Source: Paramacrobiotus richtersi (taxonomy: Eukaryota; Tardigrada; Eutardigrada; Parachela; Macrobiotidae). From it: 39,101 nucleotides of DNA. The notes under the pieces were generated by a model. The model did not search any database and was not told the origin of the DNA. It saw nothing but the letters and a program-made list of their open reading frames with translations. Every line of letters begins with the position of its first letter. Within the stretch, counting starts at the first letter, position 1. A program made the translations under genes and the position numbers. The DNA is taken from NCBI GenBank assembly GCA_034698045.1, contig JAQGAU010000122.1, forward strand, positions 1 to 39,101, read 5' to 3'. Shown piece after piece: positions 1 through 12,887 of the stretch.

Positions 1-3000
1 GGTCGCCGGGGAAAAGGGACTCCCGGGACTGGCCGGGGACTGCGCCAGACTGTGTCTATGCCCATTGGGCACCTGCAGACCGCCATTCACCCCGATATTC
101 TCCGCTTCCTCATCGTGGGAGACCATGGAATCGGATTTGCGCAGGGCCAGCGGGGGTGAATCAAACGAGGCGTGCCGCTCCAGGGACGAGGGGAAGTGGC
201 TGATGGACATGGCGCGGGGGGAACGCGCCGTCGGATTATGGGACAATGAGCCTCCTACAGCGGGAAACGGTCTCAGTGAGATTTGTGGTCAAAATAATGA
301 TCAATCGTCAACATTGCGACATCATTCTTCAGCGTGTTTGCAATCACGAACTGGAGACTTAAGACCCATGCTGTACAAATCGTCGAGAGGGAAAACAGTC
401 AGATCTGGAGCGTGCGTGACACCACCACTGATTAGCGATTCTACGGCTTCGTCCAAACGGGGACAACACACACGCACCGCGATTAACATCACGTTGAAAG
501 TTTCCTTAATAATTTCGTTCGGTTTACAATAGTTTCCTGTACTGCAGTGGTTTTATCAGCTCAAGCGTCGTTGTCGGAACGCTATGTAAATACACGGGCT
601 GTTGACGCTATCAACCTCCCACACGACTGATTATTCCATATTAAAGCGGTTTACACCGAACGAAATGAATCATAAAGGCCTTCCTGCGAACAAATTCACA
701 ATCTGGTGTTGGTATTGTCACAACCAACTGGTTCCAAGCTGGTTTGCTCAATGGAGCGGATTGTCGTGAAAGGCCGAAAGGGTGGCGACGGCATGCTGCG
801 CACACACCGTTTCCATTGTGTGCTCACGGAGAATTACTTTTCACACGAATTTCGATTAGTTACAAGCATTTATGTAAAGTTTTCGAGATAAGTACGTTTT
901 CACTGTACGGTGAGTCTGCGAACGGCGCGCTAAACAATCAATTTTTAAGCTTGCTTTTTTTTCTCCAAAATCACACTTTACCATTACTTTTTCAACCTGA
1001 CTCAACGACTTGTAATCTGCAGGTCAGAAAAAAGAATTTTCGAAAAGGGAGAAAACTTCTGCTGCTAAACGCAGTCACTTGTATGATTTACGGCCACGGA
1101 ATGCGAATAAATACGGAATTCGCTCAATACGGAATACGAAATTGAGCCAATGTTCTACGCTAACTCCTTAGCACGAACAAACGTCACTTCCATGCAAACC
1201 CAGTCATTTCTACAACAACTACAAAAATCTGTTTGTCGACAAAATCCTTTTCGCAAACATATTTCTATATCATTTAAAAATTAATAGTATCTTTACAAAA
1301 AACTTCAAAACATGACCAGTAGAGCACAGGCAAGTCAAAAACTCCTGTTTTCTCAAAATAAACGGAAAATCAAGACTAACAGTGAAAGCGTTCATACCGT
1401 TTCCAGTATTTCCTAACGTAGAATTGCTTTTCAAAATGCATACAAATTTCGATTAGCTGTATACGGACGTTAATGCCAAGTTTCCTAGATAAATTTAATA
1501 CTATGGTGTGAACGGCGCGGTAAAGCATCGACAATAAATATTTATCCTTGCTTTGAATTCAGTCTCCAAAAATCACTCCGTCATCACTCGTTCATCTTGA
1601 CTCAGTAACTCATCAGAAATTGCTGATCAGGTTTTTCAGATTACCTATTTTTTAAAAGCACAAAAAAACTGATGTTCACAAAACGCAATTATCTGTGCGA
1701 TTAACGGCTGAATACAGAAACAACTGACCTGAAGTTTGTGCCACTGCTCTACGCTATCTCATCACCAGAAACAAGCGCCACTGTCATGCCAACTGACCAA
1801 CAATGCGGTCGTCTCAAACAAACCACCAAATCATTTCAGTTGAGAAAATCCTGAGTAAACATCATTCAACATCATTTAGAAATTAATAGTATCTTGATAA
1901 AAAACCTTGAAAACATGACCACACTTCAAAATGAAAGACATGTCGAAAACTGCCGGTTTCTCAAAAATAAACGGAAATGCAGGAATCACAGTAAAAGCGA
2001 CTCACCATTTCCATAGTTCTCTAATGTATTTCGGTTAGTTAACGAACGTACGCAAAGTTTCCGAGATACTGTACAATACTTTGCCTGCGAACGGCGCGGT
2101 AAAGCATCAACACTTTATCCTTGCTCTTATTTTTAATTCATTTTCCAAAATCTGTCTATCATCTCTCGTTGCTCAAAAACTTATTATTGCTTGGTTAAGT
2201 TCTCTAATTGTTTTAAAATTTTCAAAAAAAAGGAAAAAGCTGATGATATGAAAACGCAGTTATGTATTTGATTTACGGCTGAATATCGGCACAAGTGAAC
2301 GCAGAACTAGAAGCGATTGTGCCACTACTCTACGCAAACTTCTCGGCAGAAGCAAACGCCACGGTCACGCCTACTGACCCATAATGCAGTTCTGTTCCGT
2401 AACCACATTATCCTGCAGAAACGTATTTCCATAACTCTTAAAAATTACTAATACCTAAATTAAAAATTACTTAAAAATTAAAAATCTAAATTAAAAATTA
2501 CCAATTTATATTTTAGTAATCACTTTCAAAATTACGATTAATTAATAATAAAATTACTACTACTAAAATATTGATAAAAAACTTACAAGTTTCGATAAAA
2601 CTCAGACAGGTTCGGAAACTGCTAGTTTTCCGCCAATAAACGAAAATTTACGCGTAACAGTACAATGCACAGACCTGAGGAATGACGGTGGGCGGAGTTA
2701 AACTTCATGGACACAGATGACAGGGAGCGAGCAGGGACGGTGGGGCGATTGGGAAAGCACTCTTTAAACTGCGGAATACACTCTTTGTGCACACCACCTT
2801 GACAGCGTGAGCAACGATAGCCTTGAAAAAACTGTCCACGTAGCAGCTTCCCACACACCGAGCACACGGTGGGCTCCGGGAATGTGGAGTATTCCAGGCT
2901 GGAATGGGTGCCCTGTGGCTTACCGGGTGGACTCAGATTGTCCCTAAACAAAGGGAAAAGTTACTGTGAAATTTGCAACAGCAACTGTTATGATATACGG

Positions 3001-6000
3001 TGCCATTCAAGATGCTTATAATAAGATAAACAGCCAGTCAAGAAAAGCTGGCAAATTGTAATTTTCGCGCTTTTTTGTCAGTATTCTGTGGTACCATAAA
3101 ATTAATAAATCAAATACTATAATTATAGTTGTTGGTGTGAAGTTTTATCCAAATATCTCAGAAAATTATACAATTTTATAAAAAAAATAGTTTTTTTCGG
3201 TACAGTTTATGTTTTGAACTCATCCTAATGAAACTACGAAAATTGAACCATGTCTTCGTCTAGTTCAAAATCGAGTCAGCTAGGTAATAAAGTACAAGAA
3301 AAGCAACTTCTCAAACACTCACAGTGCTAGTTTGATATTGTCGATCCACTTCCGGCGCAACTCCTCCGTCTTCACGGCCATGGTATAGCCCACTTGTTCC
3401 TTGTGGTTATAGATATGCCATTGGTGACTCCACTGAAAACAGCGAATCAGTGACTATCACACTGATAAAACAACAAATCTACGGTACGTTATTCACATTT
3501 TGAAGAGTTTCATTGTTTCCAGCGCATTTCAAAGCACAGTAACCAATGGAAAGGTCTTTGACGGGGAAAAGTCCACAAAACGAAACAGTTAAATAAGTGC
3601 AAAAGATTCATAAGCAACGAAAATATATACGGTATTTACAAAATGTAAAAGCCATTTAAATGTGGAAAAAATCATAACTTTTATTCCCATATCCCAGACC
3701 AACATCACCCACCTTATCTCTGATGGATTTCGCCGGGACCGTTTCATCAATGTTGATTTCGTCGAGGTTAAGGGCGTTTTTATATTGGTACTGATCGCCC
3801 TAAAAAAACAACAACATGACGCACTCATTTCTGGTTAAAAATGCAAAGCACAAGGGTAGCGTACCTTTGTCCGTTTCACAATCAGCATCACACGATCAAA
3901 GACGAATATATGCCTGAAAAGCAAGAGGAAAAAACAAATCAAAACCTTTTCACGATAACTATACTAATCTACAAAAAACCGCATGCATCAAAATAATATT
4001 TCATACTTTCTACGTTCTTATAACGAAGAGAAATTATTCACGGAAAACCATACTATGCATTCCGTTGGCCCACATAAAAAGTAAAAAGAGTACATATAAC
4101 TTGTGTTCCCAAAAAGAAAGTAATTTCCTTGATAGAAAAATTTTCCGCAAAGAAACACTGCATGAAACAAACAGTACAAAAAACTGAAACCAATTAGGCA
4201 TTCATTCTGTGTATTATGAAACGGCCACTGATAGTCCTCTTATAAAGCCACTGTTTTACGACCACCAATACTAAGCCCATAGTAATTCTACACTATTTCA
4301 CGGTATGCAACTACGTACTGTACACTCAAATACTGCATCGAAATTTCAGGATTCTCAAGAAATTCTGTAGTGACATGTTCATACGAGTAAAAAACAAACG
4401 GAAGTCCAGCAATAATTTGAAGAAACTGACTTGAAAAACTACATGGGTCAATACACTGCATGATATGCAGGGAAACCCCATCAAACATTATTCTCATAAT
4501 TTTCACAACATTATTATTTTCACACAGAACAGAAACCCTGCCTAACAATAAACAAAGATTCAAATACTTTGAAGTTACTAAGTGATCAACCTATGAAAAC
4601 AAAAACTGCATGAAAGAAAACGCTCAACTATTTTTCGAGGCTCCAAACCGTAAGACATATCTAAAACAATAAAAAATTGCATTATGAATTTTTACGAGAT
4701 AATGAAAAAAAGGCAAAAAAATTATCTAAGCACATTGTACGTGTCACACGTACAATGTGTTTAGATACACACGTAACGTAACGTAACGTAACATCACACA
4801 CGTAACGTGTGTGATGTTTTCAGATATTTTTTTGGTATTATTTTAGAACTAAATCGCGAAACAGCACACATCTCCTGTCACCTGGTCTTGGGGGCCGTAG
4901 TCTCATGGGGCCGGAAACGGACCTGCCCATCCTGAATGAGCCGTCCCCACTGGGTGAAGTGCTGCTTGCCGGGCATCTCATAATCCACAATACTGTTCTC
5001 AATGGACTTGATCCAGTCAATCATCTCCGTGTCCCGCTTCACTTCGTTAATAAACACCGCAATATCCACCATCATGTCCAGGGCGGCCTGCAGGTCCGCC
5101 TGGTCCTCCAGGGCACTGTTGGCGCTGTGCTTCTTCAACTCGCGCAACAGGAGGTGATACTTGAGGATCCGCTGCATCGGCAGGCTGAGGAGATCGCGTA
5201 AACGGAATTTGCCGTCGTTGGTGTCGTTTTGGCATTTCTAATCAGACACAAAAAAGGCTGCATTTTTACAAATTTGAATTGACAATTGGAAAAAACTGGG
5301 AGCGTTCAGTAGATCAACGTAATCGCTATCAAACAAGCAAATGTGAAGAAATGATCACTTTCTTTGAAAACGGGCAACGCTACAAAAGCCACTATTCTAC
5401 GTTCGCCATACATTTCTAAATTCTCCATATACAGGTAACGTAATACAATAATTCACACCTTAAAGTTTTACGAACCAATAAATGTATTAATAATTAAAAG
5501 AAAAAACACTGTATGTAATTTCTGTAACATGAAACGCTGAATCGCAGGAAAAAAGCGAAACAGACTTAACAAAACGTTAAATGAATCCGAGAAGCCAGTA
5601 ACGCAATAAAATGCGTCTTGATATACGGCAAATTTCTTACCTTAATTTTACAGGCCACATCTTCACTCTTGGCCATCAATTCATCCAGCCGCTGCTGTGC
5701 CTTGATGAGCGACGCACAATACCGGCCATACATGGTAAACTTCATCCGCCACTTGGCAAAACAATCCCGCAGTGAGCGGCCCGTGTGATTCCGCGATAAA
5801 CACGCCGTTCGCAGATCGCGAAAGAACTCCTCATGCAGCTGACACAGATCCTCAATGTTAATGAAGATGGTCAGGACATCATCCGAGCTGAGCACCGTCT
5901 GGACCGGCCGCATAAAATGCTCAATAATCAGCTTCAGGGCTTCGACGTAGTTGCGCTCCGTATCGAAAATCTCTTTCAGACAATAGTCGCGTTTGTCGCG

Positions 6001-8848
6001 CGGTTCCGGAAATTTGTCCGTCTAACGGGGGAAATGTCAATATTACATCAGAATCCGTGCAATTTACGTCACAATCACGTAAAACAGAAACAAAATGACT
6101 AGTGGAGTGATTACTTTGCCCATAACACTCTTGCGCATTGTGTAGAGTTGGTTAAATGTTAAATTCACATTGTACCAAATCACCGTTTCTACAAAAGCGA
6201 AGCATTTTCAGAAGAAAAATTAGTTTCGCAATTTATTTACGTCAGTATAACACCAAAGTCACTGTCGACTCTATTTAGGCCAGTGCACGCCAAACACCCT
6301 ACTGCAGTTTTGCCACTTCACTACCATTTTGCGTTATGCATTTCCACTATTTGAACGGCCACATTACGCTATCCAGAACCATATGGTCACTGTCTTTAGC
6401 GAAAAATTCCCACATTTTCAGCGAATAAATCTATATCGCTCGGTAATACTTGGAATTACACGCGGAACACGTTTGTCAGTGAGCCGCTATTCGATATTTC
6501 CTACTAACGTAGTAATCGTTTTTAGATTAATTTTCAGTAATATTTTCGTGTAATTAGCACACCACACTCAAATCAGTATCACTATCGTCTGTTTTTCAGC
6601 ATCTTACAAACCATTTGTTTACTAGAAACAGAAGCGCTTACCAGAAGCTGAGGAACTCGGATATAACACAGATCCTCATATGCATGATCTTCGTCCTGCG
6701 TTGTCTGTAATGCCGAATCAAAATCCGCATTTTCATCATTATTTTCGTCTCCCCTGAAATCATAAGAAAAAAATAATAAGACAACAGGTAAAACAGCGTA
6801 CAGCCGAATAAGTACGTTTATCAAAATACGTAGCTATTTCTCCTGAATAATAATACAATATTCCACCATCTCGCACAAAGGTGTAATAAAATATATATAC
6901 GGCAGTTATTTCAAACAAATTAACCTGGAAAGTAAAGCTCAAATTTGAAACAACACAAGCATAAAAAAATAATATTTAATACTGTATTACAAGATCATGC
7001 GATTTTTTATTACGGTATTACAAGATGAAGCGTTTCCGCAAACAGAATACTAAATAACCTACACAGCTTGTTCTTCCAAATTTTTAAATGCTTCCACATT
7101 GTAATATTCCACCGCTTTGGCTGGCGGACTCCTGGGGAACATGGGAAACCCTCGTGCTCGGACTGGTTGCGTCTGTGACAGTTCCGATAGGCATTTTAAC
7201 ACCTAAACATTTCATTTCAATTAGTTATGGTTTTTCGCAACAGAAAATGTACAGAGTACATATTACAAGAAATGCGATGTTTTACCCTAACTCTTAAGAG
7301 CCAGAACCAAATTCAGCGCAAGCTAAATCACAAATAAATTATACAGAAGCAAAATTAGCAGTTGGGCTTTTCCTATGCATTCCGAACTTTATGTGGATTA
7401 GCAGTGTCACATGCGCCAGCTTTTTCCACTATTTCGCCCGTTAATCATGCAAGAAACAAGCTCGAATCATACAACGACAACAAAACTCAGTCAGCGTTTA
7501 AAACCATTAACATACGTAAAGTAACGATTCTGGAAAAGTGTTCAATTCGAAAAATATCCAGCAGACACGTCTTATGCTGTGGTTTCTCAGATCTTTATTT
7601 TGTAATAAATTTGTAGGTACTACTTCATGCTGAGATAGTACTAGGAGCCATTACACTACGCTTTCCCATACATTCATGAGGCTTTAACGATCGCACACGT
7701 GTTATACCACTATTTTTTTCCCTCACAATTAGTTATCTGGCTTAATTCCATTTGATCAATTTCGACAACAGCCGACAGCAAAATTTAATTCCGTTCAAGT
7801 TTCTCTTATTTATTAAGGTTCTCATAAATATGCAAAAACATCCGACTGACAAACACATGAATAAAAAAAAGCTCAAAATTACAACACTTCAAAAAAACCT
7901 TTTCAGAAGCATTTTCAAAATTTTTATTACATGACCTGTCAGAAAATCTAGCAAAAATTTGCTCCGTTAATTCGTCCGATATCATAGCGATTCACTAGAA
8001 AGACAACGATCCGGATCTATTTGGCCACAAAATTTCAAAAATAGCCATTTTTAAGGCACGGCTGCTCAAGCGCTGTAACGGGCCTGCGGAGATAAAAGTA
8101 TCAAATAAACAGTTCATTCGGCGAGTGACTCATGCAAAATCTAATCGATTGGCAGCGTTTTCTCCCAGCACGCAGCCGCCATCAACAAACCATTCTCACA
8201 CAGATGAATCTGGGTGCAATATATATTTTACATAACGCCAGTTTGTTGCCCTATTAAAGTTCGCTTCGCTGCGAACCACAGACAAGCCCATGGAGATAAA
8301 GAAAGACCGTAAAATGCAAATAAAAATATATCGCTTTTTCTCACCTCTAAAAAATTCCCCAATTCCGCCAGCATTGTGGCCTCGAACAGCTGATTCGGCC
8401 GCATTCCAAACTGGGTGCTACATGTCTCCAAAAATAATCGAGCATTTTTCAGACAGGCAAACTATAAAAAAGACACAAAGTAAGTCAACACTCACAGCAA
8501 CTGAACAAATGTAAATAAATTAAATAACAAAATTTAAAAAACGTAGACGATCAACTGCTAAATTCCCTGTAGTACTATCGTCTACCACATTAATATACAG
8601 CGAGTCTCGGGATCAACTCGAGTTTAAAATACCTCAGACATTTTTGGAGTCAGATTCGCTTCCTTCAAATCGATGCAGCCAGGTTTAAGAATATGTAATA
8701 ACTGGCACAAAACGGCTCCATCTTGAAGTGTCCTGGCGAGATCCAGCAACTGGGCATTCGGCCACGTGACACGGTGATTTGGCGGAAGGACTTGGCATTG
8801 GACGAGCCATTCTGCGCAATCTTGCCATAAATTCGGATTTTCAGCCAT
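1..8848 (-). CDS. Vav: Vav-type Rho guanine nucleotide exchange factor, 11 exons, 3' end beyond window
   Basis: Rho/Rac exchange factor acting under tyrosine-kinase signalling. Exons in transcript order: 8848-8633, 8461-8345, 7202-7063, 6753-6642, 6021-5641, 5237-4882, 3913-3865, 3799-3713, 3432-3323, 2943-2675, 254-1. All junctions are GT-AG and phase-consistent, giving 697 codons to the edge. Seen: calponin-homology domain (residues ~1-120, starting [18 protein letters not shown]); acidic segment with AYEDLCY, matching the regulatory IYEDL tyrosine of Vav; DH domain (~220-400, with IFINIEDL and [13 protein letters not shown]); PH domain (~400-520, including [15 protein letters not shown]); C1 zinc finger (~534-582, [18 protein letters not shown]); then a Ser/Pro-rich linker ([11 protein letters not shown]). 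The SH3-SH2-SH3 part expected in Vav would lie left of base 1. The ATG at 8848 aligns with the usual Vav N terminus. Joining the last exon (254-1) across a 2.4 kb intron rests on phase and splice sites only and is the least certain part. Confidence 0.93.
255..2674 (-). repeat. Three diverged ~600 bp tandem repeats inside the last Vav intron seen here
   Basis: This intron contains at least three copies of a unit about 600 bp long, roughly 740-1310, 1310-1915 and 1915-2665. Marker stretches recur in order: GAACGGCGCGGTAAAGCATC-like sequence near 915, 1510 and 2090; an AAAACATGACCA-like stretch near 1308 and 1911; and TCTCAAAATAAACGGAAA-like sequence near 1352, 1958 and 2630. The third copy is lengthened by an AT-rich low-complexity tract at about 2435-2575. 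The last copy runs up to the splice donor of the C1 exon. I see no conserved reading frame in the units, so they look like non-coding tandem duplications that have since diverged. Confidence 0.7.
4723..4818. repeat. Two adjacent hairpins separated by ACGTA pentamers in a Vav intron
   Basis: The first inverted repeat has 21-base arms (4723-4743 and 4747-4767) around a 3-base loop, with one G/T mismatch. The second has 14-base perfect arms (4790-4803 and 4805-4818) around one base. Between them lie four copies of the pentamer ACGTA (4771-4790). The block sits 64 bases downstream of the splice donor of the DH exon (donor at 4881). Either strand would fold into two stems in RNA. It may be a remnant of a small inverted-repeat element or a simple palindromic expansion. 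Confidence 0.8.
7203..8344 (-). other. 1.1 kb Vav intron with no gene seen
   Basis: Intron between the second and third Vav exons, bounded by GTGAGA on the exon 2 side and TTTAG before GTGTTAAAA on the exon 3 side. It is AT-rich, and short open frames on both strands (for example 7362-7616 plus) have no recognisable domain or coding character. I see no RNA gene or nested gene. Confidence 0.6.
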
Positions 8849-10189
8849 GATCTTCACATTCGATATCAAGAATACCTGAGTGTCACGAATCAGACTGAAT
8901 TCTGGAAACGATAAAATAATACAAACAGAAAAACGCTAAAACACGTGAGAATAGAAACTGTAAAAGTTACAACTTACAACCACTGCAAACTTCAAAACAT
9001 GCAGATGGTGAATCCACGGCAAGTGCCAAAACGATTTTGTTGACTTCGCATTTTTGGGAGAAATTCCGACGGTGATCAAAAGTTATGTCACGGCGTGGCG
9101 TGGCGAGCACTATCGATGTGACACAAGTAGCGACTTCCGTTCTTGTTTCTTCTGCTGGTAAAGTTCTGCACTTCGTGTGCATGGTTAATCCTGGCAGAAC
9201 ATTGTTTTAGAGACTTTGCAGCTAATTAGCAAGCATCTCTTTGTTCGCGCAGTTTTACTGAGTTTTGTCAGTCTAAAAATATGTTTAGTTTACGATGTAT
9301 AAGGATAGAGTCGTTCCCGTTATATATAGCTCTGTGGTGGAGTTTACACATACCTGCACATAACCGAATAAAATCCTTAAATTACAAAATTTCATTTTTA
9401 AATTTAATGTTTTTTAATTTTAATAAATTTTATCTGCTTTGCAGTTAATCGAATGTAATCGGTTTAATACCACTCTACTCAGATAGATCTTTATCTCATT
9501 GTCAAACGCGAACAGAATGACAGATTATTAAGAATGCACTTTGGTGCATATGCAGTTTATAAAGCGGAAAATCCGTGACCTCTGCACCCAAATTGGTGGC
9601 CTTACTGTACGAACAGTGCCGAATCCCTTGGTTTCCGTAATACTTCCAAGCGTTAGTTGGACCTTTTTGAAAATCCAATCCAATCTGTTTCCTGGAGCTG
9701 CATGCCAATGCATGAGATGCATGAACCAACGACACTGATCTTATGTATTGTTAGCGCTATAAGCTGCATAGGTACGTCATCTGTGTTTGATCTGGAGTTT
9801 CAAGAAGTCTTCAATGGCTTCTAATCATATTTCTTTTTTGATTAAATTATTTACAAGATATGTCCCTCCTGTACCGGCTAGGTGCGGATCATTTTTGCCA
9901 GCATGAGCAGTTTTGTTCCCCTGGAGAAAACGCGCAGACCGACACAGAAAGGCAAGTCGTCGCTATAGCCAGCTCGGTAACTAGCTAGCTATCTCCGTGC
10001 GGGAATAAATCCTTCGGATGATTATGCGAGCTTTCCGTCAGCGTCCTGCGTTGGCGTAAGATCGGCAATGCTGCTACCGTTCGGTCTTCCTATAACAAGA
10101 CATTCATCTGATTTCACGGACTTTAATTAATTAGTGACAGCAGTCTTCCCGATCAATCACGATCGGTAACTGTTAATCTTCTCGTTTAA
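8849..10189. other. Intergenic region between divergent Vav and Gr-like genes
   Basis: Holds the upstream regions of Vav (minus) and of the Gr-like gene (plus). A CACTCAG stretch about 30 bases upstream of the Vav ATG (minus strand) could be the acceptor of a 5' UTR intron. A TATATATA stretch lies near 9320. Open frames at 9502-9738 exist on both strands and are mutual shadows. No gene is recognised. Confidence 0.5.
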
Positions 10190-11772
10190 ATGAGAACAAT
10201 GGACTCAAACGCCAAACTGACGCTGTGCTGGTTCGATCGTTACTCGAACTACTTCGATCTGTGCCATAAGTGGATTATAGCTGCTTTTTCGCCCTTACTT
10301 GGAGACCCCCCCTTGGTGAGGGCTCACCTTATGCTTTACAGTTCTGCGCAAATTCTGATTGGAGGGTTATCCAGATAAGGGCTAGCAGCGTGCACTTATC
10401 CAGTTATGGCACAGATCGAAGTACGTCATGTTTGTTCTCCGTTTATACGGACTCTGCCATTGGAATACGACAACGTCCCGATCTCGATGGCTTCGTTGTT
10501 ACTTCGTTAGCACAAGGGCGCTAACAGCGTTGCTAATAATTGGCAGTCTAACATTCGATATCATGACCTTTGCGGACGCTCTAATCATGACAAAACAATC
10601 TAAAATGCAGCTAACGCTTGTGGCGTTGGTGTTCATTATTTATCAGCTTTTTGGGCTGATTTCTGTAATGCTGTTCGTCTTCTATGCTGACAACCTGTCG
10701 GTGACCATAGGACAAATTACCGAGTACTTAGAACACAATCCGATTTCACCTAAAGTACCAAGGCGATATTTACTGTGCTATCTTGTACTTTTCTTTACGG
10801 CAGGTGGCGGTTTATATTATCTGCAGTACCTCCGAGTGCTTAATGCGTGGTACGATGTGTATATAATATTTGGAAAACAGTTTCGGGTGATGTATGCAAT
10901 AATATTTCAGTGCGCTTCTTTAGTCGCAGTGAGTGCGCAGACCTCATCCTGTGTTGTTATTTCTGGATTTTTAGCTCTGACGTTAGGCGTGGCTTTTGGG
11001 CAGACAAAGCAACAGTTGGGGGTATCCTTCCACGCGTACAAAACCAAACGGATTGCCTACAAAGATTTTGTAGTGCAAATCCGTAAAATTCGCAGCGCTC
11101 ATTTCACATTGACAAAGTTTGTGAAGCAGTTAGATCATGTGTTTGCACCGGCAAACTTTGTATCTCTTGCGTCAGAAGTTCTTGTTGTAACGCTTTTGAT
11201 CAGTGGGGTTATGGGCGCAATCCCCGAGAGACTGGGGCATATGTTTGCCAATAACTTTACTGATGTAACATATTTGCTGTTATGGACATTATGGAGTCTT
11301 TATTATCTTGTTAATCGCTTGATGACTGCGGCATTCATGCACGGGAAGGTAAGCAATGGAAACACACAAACTGTAACGCTTTTACGCCGTGAAACTTTAC
11401 AGGCCCATTCGATTACCTCCGTTTTGACTAGCATTTTGGAAGAAACTGACGAAGCGGAACTGGAACATCAGGTCAACAGGACATTGCATCGTTTACAACA
11501 CGATTCAGTCGAATTTACAGCATGGCGCATTCTGAAATTCAATACCGAGCTCATTTTGTCCGTGAGTATTGGTTGCGGAACAAAGGAATTGACCAGCTGC
11601 TTCCTGTTTCTTTGGATGTGGTAGACGTTGTAACATTGGTCATGATCGTTTCTAGGTAGCCGGAATCTTCGTTACATATCTGGTGGTTGTATACGAAATG
11701 AACCAAAAGACTGGCCCTTCTGACAATTGTGAGGTCATATCGGCGAACTGTACTTGGAGATGTCAGCCTTGA
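10190..11772 (+). pseudogene. Gr-like seven-helix receptor gene interrupted by a MITE near its 5' end
   Basis: Putative chemosensory membrane protein of the gustatory-receptor-like superfamily. Coding pieces: 10190-10251, then a 170 bp insertion, then 10424-11348, 11403-11561 and 11656-11772; the introns of 54 and 94 bp are phase 0. Ignoring the insertion gives 421 codons with no internal stop. Seen: several hydrophobic segments, an intracellular AHSITSVLTSILEETDEAEL stretch, FTAWRILKFNTELILS before the last intron, and VAGIFVTYLVVVYEM in the final helix, which fits the TY-hydrophobic signature at the end of Gr proteins. The insertion breaks the frame between SNY and VMFVLRLYGLCHWN. An ATG at 10428 just after it could still start a 398-residue protein lacking ~23 N-terminal residues, so function may be kept. 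Paralogues lie at 14255, 19989 and 38377 (minus). Confidence 0.85.
10252..10421. mobile_element. 170 bp MITE-like element with TA target duplication
   Basis: Terminal inverted repeats begin CTTCGATCTGTGCCATAA at 10252 and end with the exact reverse complement at 10421. Pairing continues imperfectly a further ~10 bases inward. TA flanks both ends (10250-10251 and 10422-10423). There is no internal coding capacity. TA duplication with short inverted repeats fits a non-autonomous Tc1/mariner-like element, but the family is inferred. Deleting the element plus one TA reconnects the receptor frame exactly, which fixes the boundaries independently of the repeats. Confidence 0.88.
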
Positions 11773-12887
11773 ACGAAAACTGTACTGCGCTTTCTTTCTC
11801 TGTACGGTTCTTCAGCCTACGACAAATTTGTTATTGTAGCTGTGCATTTGGAACTTCGTGTATTCGTCATTTTTTGCTTTATAACGACGTTCGCAATATT
11901 TGCATGTCAGAAGCTGCAGTCTCGTGGAAAAGGAAAAGAGCAACAACGTTACGTACGTCCATGCCGATTGCAACCAATTACTGTTATCCAAACGCGGCAC
12001 GACCTGACCGTCTTTCTCAACCCTCAATATACGAGCATAGCATAGGACCGAAAAAAGTTGAATTAAATTACGGAGCACCGGGATTGAGTTGGTAATAACA
12101 ATTACGAACAAACAACGGTGCAGTATGTGTCTGATATACAACGCTCGAATCAGAGTAAAAGCACCCATTTAGGAATATAGCGTTTCTTTCACCGCTCACG
12201 AATGCAGAGCCTATTTTTTTCTGACAGTATATATACTGGTACTGCTAAAGGTGACGACTAGATTTTTTACGGTAGAGCCCGTAAACTTCCCATCTTCACT
12301 TTTACATCTTCACTATTGAGGACACCATACATGTTGTGCGAATCTGCAACTTGAATTATTTGTGCGCTATGTAGTGGTTTAACAGTTCCACGGACGATAA
12401 ACTAAGCAAATGCGAGCATTTTGCGGTACGGTTTTGGTGCCATCTGAAAATCGTAATTACAGTATTGGGCTTGCAAAAACAAATAATTGTATAACCGTTA
12501 ATTACGTTAGTGCAACACTACCAACGGCCAATAATCCCTGATCAGCATTTTATGAATGGCAATCATTTTAGGTAATGTTTGACTTGATTATAACAGGTCG
12601 ATCAAAATTTCCAGAAATCTAGTGAAGTTTGTGTTGTACAAGAACCCAGCCGCAGGCGCTTATGGCAGAACACGTTACGGTAGTTTAACGGAGTTTCCCC
12701 AGAACAACAACCGTACTAATCTGGTCTGACAACCGTAAACACAATTAGAAATTAGTTAATGAACGGAATAACACACTGTTGCAGTGTTTCAGATAATTGT
12801 TTGTGCAGCAACACAAGCTGAAAACAACAATGATCATATTGTTGCATAACAGACAAACTGATTCCTTGCAATTGGCAGTTGGCGCAG
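11773..12887. other. Intergenic, no gene recognised
   Basis: Between the first Gr-like gene and the first ten-cysteine protein gene. Overlapping open frames on both strands at 11754-12168 conflict with each other and show no domain. A perfect palindrome CAGTATATATACTG lies near 12225. Confidence 0.5.

Noticed and set aside
65..532. 155-residue plus-strand open frame at the left edge
   Set aside because: It is antisense to the GC-rich Vav exon at 254-1 and has no domain; the minus strand gives phase-matched splicing.
9502..9738. Open frames on both strands
   Set aside because: The frames are mirror shadows of each other with no domain or splice support.
10313..10343. GTGAGG...TTTACAG inside the MITE as a tiny intron
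   Set aside because: It would be about 30 bp, shorter than any other intron here, and would not restore the receptor frame.
11754..12168. Overlapping open frames after the first Gr-like gene
   Set aside because: The plus frame begins inside the receptor's last exon in another frame, the minus frame conflicts with it, and neither is recognisable.
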